Source: Metaphire vulgaris
Lineage: Eukaryota > Annelida > Clitellata > Crassiclitellata > Megascolecidae
Length of the DNA: 64,000 nucleotides
Assembly: GCA_018105865.1 (NCBI GenBank)
Contig: CM030869.1
Coordinates: 5,859,525 to 5,923,524, forward strand
Direction: 5' to 3'
The notes beneath the pieces were generated by a model. It saw only the letters and a list, made by a program, of their open reading frames with translations, was not told the origin of the DNA and made no database searches. The position numbers and the translations under genes are program-made. Below are positions 56,198 through 64,000 of this stretch, piece by piece. Positions within the stretch are counted from its first letter, which is position 1; every line of letters starts with the position of its first letter.

Positions 56198-56496
56198 TAT
56201 ACATACTGTAACTAATAGTAAACCTGACAATTTTTATTCAAGTTATGACTGGCAAATCAAGATTATTTAATACATCACATGTACAGCGTTAGTTATTGTC
56301 ACATTTTGTAGTGCCGTGGTTTTGATCTTGAATGTTCTAGTGTCACTAATAGGTCACTTATAAAAATTAAAGTTAGACACACTATTCCAAGCAAAGAGCG
56401 CAGGCAACGACTTTATTGACGGTGTGCAGCTCACGTTCCACGCACAGTCCTCTGACCAGAAGCATTCAGGGGGTGGGGGACTTTGAGGCGATGGTC

Positions 56497-56835
56497 CAGG
56501 CATCCACCAGATGCGGGCATCCACCAGATGGGGACACCCACCAGATGGGGGCACCCACCAGATGGGGCATCCACCATCCCTTCTTCCCTACCATTCTCTC
56601 CTCTCCATCCCTCCTCTATGCCTTCTCTCCCTACCATTCCCTGCCTGGGATGGGAATCCCCTACCCTCCCTCCTCTCCCCTATCTCTCCTCTCCCGACCC
56701 CTATCCTCTTCCCACCCCCTCTTCCCACCCCTATATCTCCTCTCCCCATCTCTCCTCTCCCCCACCCCCTATCCTCTCCCACCCCCTATTTCTTCACTTC
56801 TTTCCCCTCCTCTCCTCTCCCTCCCTCCTCCCCAT
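56497..56835. repeat. CACCAGATGGGG repeats and C/T-rich tract
   Basis: Six imperfect units of CATCCACCAGATGGGG at 56497-56573 are followed by a long CCTCTCC polypyrimidine stretch to about 56835. Open frames there reflect composition only. Confidence 0.8.
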
Positions 56836-57056
56836 TGATGTACGTGTGTGTTTGAGCGTAAAGACGCTGAGAAAACACACAGCACTATGCTGCACTAATG
56901 CAATTTCAATATTACGCCTTAAATCGATAGCATGAAATTTTTGTACTCTGTGCAGACACATTATGCCTATGCAAATAAATTATAGGCTACGATCTCGCGC
57001 CAAACTTAAACACCCTCGCGAGCCAAATTTTACCCGCGAGCCAGGGTTTGCGGGTC

Positions 57057-58529
57057 GTGATTATTATTATTATTATTATTATTATTTCTGACAATTTCAT
57101 ATAGCGCAATACGCATAGCGAAGGCTAAAGTCAAGAGCGCTTTACAAGTGTCCCTAATAGGAGATGTTAAATAAATATGTTTTAAGGTTCCTAGTGAACA
57201 GTTCAGGAGATGTCGCCCTAGTCACGTCCGCCGGCAGTGAGTTCCAAAGCAAAGGGTTGCCCCTCGAAACAGACCGATCCCCAAATTTTTCTGTCGTAGA
57301 CGGGGGTGGAACCACCAATTGAGAACGGCTGCTTGATCGAAGCTGCGAGCGCCGATCAGACGACTTAGGCTTACAGACAAGAGCCGTTAAGTACTCGGGG
57401 CAGAAAGGGTCATTTAACGTCCTAAATGTAAACCAGCAACGTTTAAAGGCTATACGCTCCGGAATCCGGAGCCAGTGAAGTTTGTCTCGTAATAGCGGTG
57501 TCACATGCTCATTCCACCTAGCGCCGAAGATCAGACGAGCTGAAACATTTAGCACCATCTGAAGACGGTTTAGCTGGCTGACAGAAAGTCCGAGTAAGAT
57601 ACTGTTACAATAATCCACTCGTGATAGAATGAGGGATCGAACCAGTTTAATCACGTCCGGTAATGGCAGGTAGCGGCGAATCTCCTGGATCCTGCGTAAC
57701 TAATAGTAACAGGTGCGAGTCACATTGTTTAGGTGACTGACAAACGAAAGTGACTCATCCAAAAGAACGCCTAGAAGACGTAGTTCGGTACAAGGAACAA
57801 TGTCTACATCTTCAATTGAAAACGGATTTCGTGGTATGAGATGTTTCCTTCTAGGTGTACTTAACCAGAGGAACTCAGTCTTTGCTGGATTCAGGGATAA
57901 CCGATTTTCACCCTTCCACTGTTTGATCGAGGAAATACAGTCCGTGATAGAGGACCGTAGTCGTTCGACGTCAGATGGATTACACGAGGAGTAGACCTGA
58001 ACGTCATCGGCATAAGTGTGTGAAGTAAGCCCACACGATGTGATGATTCGCCCTATATCTGCCACATATAGGACGAACAGTAGGGGCCTAGTACTGACCC
58101 TTGCGGCACCCCACTGAGAACACGGCGCGAGTCGGACGTGCAACCATTTCAGCAAACCAGTTGAGATCTAGCTACCAGGTAGTCTCGAATCCAGGATAGC
58201 GCAACTCCATTTAGGCCGTAGGTAAGTTCAAGGCGACGAACGAGAATGTCATGGTCTACTGTATCAAAAGCCGCAGAGAGGTCCAGGAGGCAAAGAAGGG
58301 CTAACTGACCATTAGCGATCGCATCAACGATATCATTGTAAATACGCAAGACCGCAGTTTCCGTAGAGTGGCCCTTCCGATAGGTCGACTGATCTTTAGG
58401 CATTAGACCATTTGACGTCAAGTAGTTTACAAGTTGGTCATTGACCACTCTCTCCAGCAGCTTTGACAAGACGGGAAGATTAGAGACTGGCCGATAGTTG
58501 CTTATTTCATCTTGATTCAAACTATATAA
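57057..58529 (-). pseudogene. CR1-like LINE (second family), 5'-truncated
   Basis: An (ATT)n tail at 57057-57086 marks the 3' end. Minus-strand pieces: ISNYRPVSNLPVLSKLLERV, GHSTETAVLRIYNDIV, LCLLDLSAAFDTVDH (58510-58250), YADDVQVYSS (about 58010) and LSRVDYCNSILLGL, RDKLHWLRIPERIAFKR, LLWNSLPADV (57620-57220). Several frameshifts. The same family recurs at 62585-64000. The 5' break coincides with the Helitron insertion. Confidence 0.88.
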
Positions 58530-59419
58530 TCTATAATATTAAGATCCTTGTCTGTATGTCTGTTACCTTCAAGCGTTCTGATTGGTTGGCTGTGTGAGCG
58601 TTCTGATTGGTTGGCTGTGTGACGTTCTCATTCGTTACCTTCAAGCGTTTTGATTGGTTGGCTGGGTGAGCGTTCTGATTGGTCGTTCTGGAATCTTAGG
58701 CTTCGCGAAGCGAACGGCGACGCGAAGCGAACGGCGACGCGAAGCTTCGCGAAGCGAACGGCTTCGCGAAGCGAACGGCTTCGCGAAGCGAACGGCCACG
58801 CAAAGCGTTTGACGAAGCGTACGTTGCAGCGTCATAGTGTGTACAACTCGCGAAGCGAACGGCGACGCGAAGCGAACGGCGACGCGAAGCGAACGGCGAC
58901 GCGAAGCGAACGGCGACGCGAAGCGAACGGCGACGCGAAGCGAACGGCGACGCGAAGCGAACGGCGACGCGAAGCGAACGGCGACGCGAAGCGAACGGCG
59001 ACGCGAAGCGAACGGCGACGCGAAGCGAACGGCGACGCGAAGCGAACGGCGACGCGAAGCGAACGGCGACGCGAAGCGAACGGCGACGCGAAGCGAACGG
59101 CGACGCGAAGCGAACGGCGACGCGAAGCGAACGGCGACGCGAAGCGAACGGCGACGCGAAGCGAACGGCGACGCGAAGCGAACGGCGACGCGAAGCGTTT
59201 GAAGAAGCGTACGTTGCAGCGTCATAATGTGTACAACTCGCGAGGCGAACGGCCACGCGTAGCAACGGCCACGCGAAGCGTTTGACGAAGCGTACGTTGC
59301 AGCGTCAGAGCTTCGCTACGTGGCGTATGTACTTCATTGAAACGTTGTTCAGCAGCATGAATTCAATGATTGGGTTTTAGTATTATCCTGCACTGTGAGC
59401 GAAGCGAGCATCTTTCTAG
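58530..59419 (+). mobile_element. Helitron-like element, first of a head-to-tail pair
   Basis: It starts TCTATAATATTAAGATCC after an A and ends GAGCGAAGCGAGCATCTTTC / CTAG. The next base begins the second copy. Helitrons insert between A and T, begin TC and end CTRR after a short hairpin. There is no Rep/helicase, so it is non-autonomous. It contains a 17-bp satellite. Confidence 0.87.
58850..59195. repeat. 17-bp tandem repeat (about 20 copies)
   Basis: The unit GCGACGCGAAGCGAACG is repeated almost without change. Because 17 is not a multiple of 3 and the unit has no stop in any frame of either strand, several 120-210-codon open frames arise by chance. They are not genes. Confidence 0.95.
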
Positions 59420-60078
59420 TCTATAATATTAAGATCCTTGCTCTGTATGTCTCTCTGTTACCTTCAAGCGTTCGGATTGGTTGACTATTGGTAGACGGTT
59501 TAGTCCTTACGTCGCGATGCGTTGGTGGGCGAGCGTTTGACGAAGCGTACGTTTAATTGTTCTGTCAACGTCGCGATGCCTTGGTGGGCGAGAAGCATAC
59601 GTTCAATTGTTCATTGCAGCGTCATAAGTGTACAACGTCGCGAGGTTGGAGGGCGAGCGTTTGACGAAGCGTACGTTTAATTGTTCTGTCAACGTCGCGA
59701 TGCGTTGGTGGGCGATGTTCGAAGACGACGTTGCTATTGGTAACCAAACGGTTTAGTCGAAGAAGCGTTTGAAGAAGCGTACGTTCAATTGTTCATTGCA
59801 GCGTCATAATGTATCGCGATGCGTTGGTGGGCGTAGCTTGAGGAAGTTGCGCAATTTTAACGTACACAAAAATACGTGTACAGCGTCACAAATGGTCACA
59901 GTTGCGTGATTTTAACGTACATAGGCCTAATTATTACGTGGCGCAGAGCTTGGCTAGGTGGCGTATGTACAGTACAGCATTGAAATTGTTGTTCAGCATG
60001 AATTCAATGATTGGGTATTAGGTATAGGTATTGGATTAGTATTATCCTGCACTGCGAGCGAAGCGAGCATCTTTCTAG
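59420..60078 (+). mobile_element. Helitron-like element, second of the pair
   Basis: It begins TCTATAATATTAAGATCC directly after the CTAG of the first copy and ends GCGAGCGAAGCGAGCATC...CTAG before T60079. It lacks the 17-bp satellite but shares GCGTTTGACGAAGCGTACG and TTCAATTGTTCATTGCAGCG words. Confidence 0.87.
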
Positions 60079-60079
60079 T

Positions 60080-60690
60080 ACATAGTGTAAAGAACGTTGG
60101 AAAATAATTAAAAACATTTAAAACGTAAAAAAAAGTTACAGAAATATAAAACTTTTTAAAACGTTGAATAAAAACGTTACCGATGTTTCCCTGAGCAGGA
60201 ATAATGATTGTGCCTTACCCACCCATGAAGAATCAACAATCAAGTCACGCGATGCAAAACGACTGTGAAATGAAACTGCTTGGAATATATATAAGGTAGG
60301 TTTACAATTAAGAACCAACACCTGCACAGGTGCAATCTGTGGTTTTATTTTTCCAACGTTTTTTATAATTAAAAAACGTTGGCAACAATAAAAAGACGTT
60401 AAAAACGTAAAATACTTGGGAAAAATAAAAAGCTTTAAAACGTTCATTACATCTGTGATATGATATGGATCGGATATGACAGATAGGAAAGGGCGTAGAT
60501 CGCCCATAATGACATAGACCTAATGAAACATTGACTCGATCCTGCACGGATCTGACTTGAAAATAATTGCAGTCCTAGGTTTTGGGCAAGTCGCCAAAAC
60601 CATAGAATCAGACATTAGGAATAATTCCGACACTCGCAAAGCTGTCTGCGTGAAAAATGTCATGCTGATATGATGCGATCCGTCATTTAC
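60080..60690. repeat. AAAACGTT word-rich intron segment
   Basis: GAACGTTGG, TTAAAACGTTGAA, AAAAACGTTACC at 60090-60180 and CCAACGTTTT, AAAAACGTTGGC, TTTAAAACGTTC at 60352-60442. The two clusters face each other about 170 bp apart. It may be another word-based element; ends are not resolved. Confidence 0.4.
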
Positions 60691-60792
60691 CTGCTTTGAT
60701 TTTCGCTTGCGTCTGAAAGCAGAAGACGAGTGACTTGTACTATCAACATAGCTTGATAGCTTTTCCCCAGACAAATTCTCCGTCTTCTCTAT
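60691..60792 (-). CDS. DGKD/DGKH-like: DGK exon a: linker, first visible exon
   Basis: Acceptor TTTCTTTAG, donor AAGCAG|GTAAAT, 34 codons, phase 0 to 0. It is Ser-rich and ends in a basic cluster (SSAFRRKRKSKQ). It joins in frame to exon b. Upstream exons with the catalytic, C1 and PH domains were not found in 60.8-64 kb. Confidence 0.8.
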
Positions 60793-60988
60793 CTAAAGAA
60801 ACGTTTGAGACAAGCCTATGAAGTGACATTTCGATGGAGACTCATTATATAGACCTATCGTGCAATGCTCGATTAGTTTTATACTGACTCTACTCTTTCC
60901 GACGAACCAATGATGATGATGATAGAGATGACTATGATGCCTCTCACAACAACGCCTCTGCCACTGCTTCAAATGCCACTGCTCTTCA

Positions 60989-61007
60989 CAACAACAACAA
61001 CAACAAT

Positions 61008-61050
<43 letters not shown>
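60989..61050. repeat. (ACA)n and (TAC)n microsatellites
   Basis: ACAACAACAACAACAA is followed by about 45 bp of TACTACTAC with one ATC. Confidence 0.9.
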
Positions 61051-61051
<1 letters not shown>

Positions 61052-61110
61052 TCACTACTACTACTACCACCATTATTTTTTATTATTAAAAGCTCTACTT
61101 AATATTTGAC

Positions 61111-61402
61111 TTTATTATTATTATTAAAACCTTAAAGGTTCGCCCATACTCGAGTTCGAGCGCTGGGCCCGGCGTTTATCTCCGGTTTCAAGCAAGCAGC
61201 GACGAAGGCTACTTGCGCCATTAATCTAGAGTAGTTTGCCAGTGCCTTCTCCAGACCCGCGTTTTACCTTCGCAGCTAACGCTGCTACTTATTTACCACC
61301 GCCCTCTAGCGAACGAAGGCTGTCGACCTGAGAGGCTCCTGCGGGAGTCGAACCCGTTCCGTTAGCATGCCGCTCTAGCGTGTTACCAGTCTTCCCGCCC
61401 CC
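61111..61402 (-). ncRNA. tRNA-headed SINE
   Basis: On the minus strand: box A-like TAGAGCGGCATGC and box B GGTTCGACTCC form a tRNA-type pol III promoter. A body with AGCTGCGAAGGTAAAACGCG and CTACTCTAGATTAATGGC follows, then CTCGAGTATGGGCG and a (TTA)n-type tail. Body and tail match the 5S-headed SINE at 44045. Confidence 0.85.
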
Positions 61403-61584
61403 TTATTAATTCAGTGATTTTTCAGTTTTGGAAATAATTTTAGTATCTATTCAGTTTCAGTTGTGGGGTTACATATGATCGTTTCTATTCATTTTCAGTG
61501 TCGGGAAAAATTCTAGTTTCGGTTAAGTTTTGGGGTTTAATCGATTTTAGTTTCAGTATAAGTTTAAGTTTCAGTTTTGAACGC

Positions 61585-61762
61585 TGAGATAGGCCATTCA
61601 AGAAGCATCTTAAAACTGAGCTATTCCTTAGATGCTATGATGTAGCTAGTGTGACCACCTCTCTGTAGGCCTACTTATATAGGCAATTTTATTTCTGTTT
61701 CATATTGTTATTGTTACGTGCCCTTGCAGTCGTTAGACATTATGTCACGTTAATCTTGTCGT

Positions 61763-61803
<41 letters not shown>
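61585..61803 (+). mobile_element. LINE 3' tip with (AAT)n tail
   Basis: The plus strand reads RPFKKHLKTELFLRCYD, the usual C-terminus, and ends in about 38 bp of AAT. Confidence 0.6.
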
Positions 61804-62029
61804 CACATGACCTTCACTTTCTTTCCACAAATGCATTGGAGAAAAAATGTACAATCAAACCGCTATTATCAGCTATTCAATTACAATGATGCACACTTGC
61901 ACAGTGATGTTTAATGCTGCAGTGACAGAAAAATATATGTAGACTGTGATGTGTCAATGTTCAAGAATTGCCAAGTAACAATTGTTCAGATCAGCTAAGT
62001 GTAATTAAGTTCAATCAAATGTGCATTTA

Positions 62030-62170
62030 ATTTTAAGAAGACTTTCACTTCTAAATTTTTGGTGAGACAATAATTATTCCTTAGGCCAGCTGTTAACCAC
62101 CCACACAGTGAGAAGATTCGCTCTACATAAGCTTGTGAGGCAGGCCCAGTGATTAAATCTTAAGCCAAGT
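62030..62170 (-). pseudogene. hAT transposase C-terminal remnant
   Basis: The minus strand reads PASQAYVERIFSLCGWLTAG then LRN and KNLEVKVFLKLN. This is the hAT dimerisation block of a different subfamily from those at 3.8 and 54.5 kb. The surrounding element ends were not found. Confidence 0.7.
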
Positions 62171-62204
62171 CTGCTAATTGAGCATAGGATGCATGGGTTT
62201 GGTG

Positions 62205-62575
62205 TTTATTGATCGGGTCAAATTCGCCGGTAAAAATTGGCCGATTAGTCAATTGATCGGGTGACAATAATGATCAGGTGACAATTAATCGGTGGTCTAT
62301 TGATCAAGTGTTTATTTAAAATATAAACCATCCAATTTGTAAATACTTATTGCGGAAATGACAAAAGTTTCTAAAACACGACACAACGTAAAGTAGCATA
62401 TATACATAAATGCACATAAACTAACATGAACTCAAAAACTATATATGATTTGTCACCCGATGAATTGTCAACCGATGAATCGATACCCGATCAATTGACT
62501 ACCCCGGCCAATTTTAACCGCCATAACCGGCGAATTTGAACCGATCAATCTGCTTCCGATCAATAGAGCCGGATG
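62205..62575. mobile_element. Foldback element with AATTGATCGGGTGACAAT words
   Basis: The left arm TTGATCGGGTCAAATTCGCC, AAAATTGGCCGATTAGTC and AATTGATCGGGTGACAAT is inverted at the right as ATTGTCAACCGATG, GATCAATTGACTACCCCGGC and GGCGAATTTGAACCGATCAA. The arms are about 100 bp and imperfect. Non-coding. Confidence 0.8.
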
Positions 62576-62584
62576 CATGACGCT

Positions 62585-64000
62585 TCCTATTCTATTCTAC
62601 TTGAAAATTTATTTAGCGCGGTAACATAGCAAGGGCCAAAGTCAAGAGCGCTTTACATGGGACGATGATACGAGGTCTTAAAAAGGTGCGTCTTGAGTTT
62701 GATAATAAACGACTCGAAGGAGTTAACTGCGGTCACTGAGTCCGGGAGTGAGTTCCATAACAAAGGGTTGCCTCGAGTGACGGACCTTTTTCCGAACTTC
62801 ACGGTCTTGGACGGAGGAGGGTCGTACAGCACGGATCACGTATTGGACCTCAGCGGAAGGCGTCGGTCGGTCATCGTCGGTCTGCGCACTAGGGCCGATA
62901 AGTACTCCGGACAGGTGAAGTCGTGAAGAGCACGGAAGGTCAGCTAACATCGTTTGAAGATGAGACGTTCCGGAATCCAGAGCCAGTGGAGCTTGTCCCT
63001 GAGTAGTGGGGTCACGTGGTCGTGCCACCTGAGGCCGAGCGGACGCGTTTAGGACCGACTGTAAGCGAGCCGGCTGGCAGTTGGGAAGGTCCAGGAGGAT
63101 GCTGTTACAGTAATCGGTTCGCGAAAGGATTAAAGTGCGTGCGAGGTGAATCGCAGCCGCTGTCGATATATAGCGGCGGATTTCTCGGATCTTCCGGAGC
63201 GGTTTGAAGCACGCCCGAATTACGTTGTTTAGGTGGCCCCAGTATAACGCCAAGTAGACGCACTTCAGTGGACGGGACTACCTCGACGTCGCCGATCAAG
63301 AACGGTGTACGATTTATCAGATGGTTCCTCCTTTCCTCTTAGGTGTACTGATACAGAGTAGATCAGCCTAGCAGGGGTTTAGTGCAAGACGATTGGCTGC
63401 TGCCGACTGTTTGATCTCCAGAATGCAATCTGGAAGGCGAGTCCGCTGTCTGAAGGTAGGCAGGATGAGTAGACTTGACCGTCGTCGGCGTACGCATGAA
63501 AGATGAGACCGAACGAGTCCGCGATTTGACAGACATCCGCCACATAAGGACGAGGAGTAGCGGACCCAGAACCGATCCATGAGGCACCCGCAGCATACAG
63601 GACGCGAGGCGGACAAGGTATCCTCCCAACTCACCGACTGCGACCTCTCCCTGACGTAATCGTCGAGTCAGAATAGAGCTTGACCGTTGATCCCAAAGGA
63701 GAGCTCAAGGCGACGGGTGAGAATGGCGTGGTCGACCGTGTCGAATTCAGCGGAGAGGTCGAGAACACAGAGAAGGGCCAGTTCGCCGTTGGCTATCGCG
63801 TCAACTATATCGTTGAAGAGCCTCAGGAGGGCTGTTTCGGTAGAATGGCCCTCCCGATTGGCCGGCTGATGTCTCGGCATGAGTCCGTTCCGGGTCAGGA
63901 ACGCGACGAGTTGCCTGTTCACCAACCTCTCGAGCACCTTCGACAGAAACGGGAGGTTGGCGACCGGCCGGAAATTGGTCATATCGGTTTGGTTCAGGTC
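62585..64000 (-). pseudogene. CR1-like LINE (second family), runs off the window
   Basis: Minus-strand pieces: FRPVANLPFLSKVLERLVNR, GHSTETALLRLFNDIVDAIA, LCVLDLSAEFDTVDHAILTR (63980-63690), and ARTLILSRTDYCNSILLDLP near 63130-63070. It parallels the 57-kb copy throughout, including TCAAGAGCGCTTTACA near the 3' end. It carries many frame breaks and a diverged palm region. Confidence 0.85.

Noticed and set aside
56416..56935. Pro/Ser-rich frames of 114-150 codons
   Set aside because: They are a C/T-rich low-complexity tract; no splice or domain support.
58641..59285. Open frames of about 190-210 codons on both strands
   Set aside because: They are products of the stop-free 17-bp satellite inside a Helitron, not proteins.
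61330..61402. A functional tRNA gene
   Set aside because: Boxes A and B are present but the fold is incomplete and it leads into a SINE body with a repeat tail.

Overview
The window is animal nuclear DNA: split genes with GT-AG introns, no operons, and a very dense, diverse load of transposable elements. The lineage is not fixed by anything I can see. A Mag/SURL-type Ty3 retrotransposon, CR1-like and RTE-like LINEs, 5S- and tRNA-headed SINEs, Helitrons, many hAT families and the frequent word TAGGCCTA suggest an aquatic invertebrate, perhaps a deuterostome (inference only).

Host gene. The minus strand from about 60.8 kb down to 24.7 kb carries the 3' two thirds of one gene, a type II diacylglycerol kinase (delta/eta class). 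I assembled 16 exons by eye. Every splice phase agrees, giving 768 codons including the stop. The visible part covers the linker after the catalytic domain, the complete accessory domain ([29 protein letters not shown] motifs), a helical region and the C-terminal SAM domain. The N-terminal PH, C1 and catalytic parts are not in the window and should lie beyond its right end.

1-24.7 kb, downstream of the gene: intergenic and repeat-filled. It holds a hAT element with CAAGTA arrays (3.3-4.3 kb), RTE-like LINE debris (4.7-7.1 kb), a near-complete but disabled Mag-type LTR retrotransposon with 200-bp LTRs and a 5-bp target duplication (8668-13420), a foldback element (14.9 kb), a CAGTTA-word hAT (16.2-17.3 kb) and a three-deep hAT nest (19671-22757).

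24.7-60.8 kb, introns of the kinase: a CR1-like LINE (26.1-28.7 kb), a hAT with CAAGAC arrays and transposase remnants (32.4-34.5 kb), several small hAT MITEs with exact 8-bp duplications, a LINE-in-LINE nest (37.0-39.6 kb), a hAT containing a Harbinger-like MITE, another hAT and a 5S-headed SINE that itself contains a hAT MITE (41.9-44.6 kb), and a head-to-tail Helitron dimer with a 17-bp satellite (58530-60078).

60.8-64 kb: a tRNA-headed SINE sharing its body with the 5S SINE, a hAT transposase remnant, a foldback element and a CR1-like LINE running off the end.

Main unifying observation: the hAT families differ mainly in a short subterminal 'word' (CAAGTA, CAAGAC, CAAGGC, GTAACT, GTTTAACTA, CAGTTA, CGATAC, TTTTCCGG) repeated near their ends. 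Three of them are variants of one CAAG-NN template and carry recognisable hAT transposase pieces.
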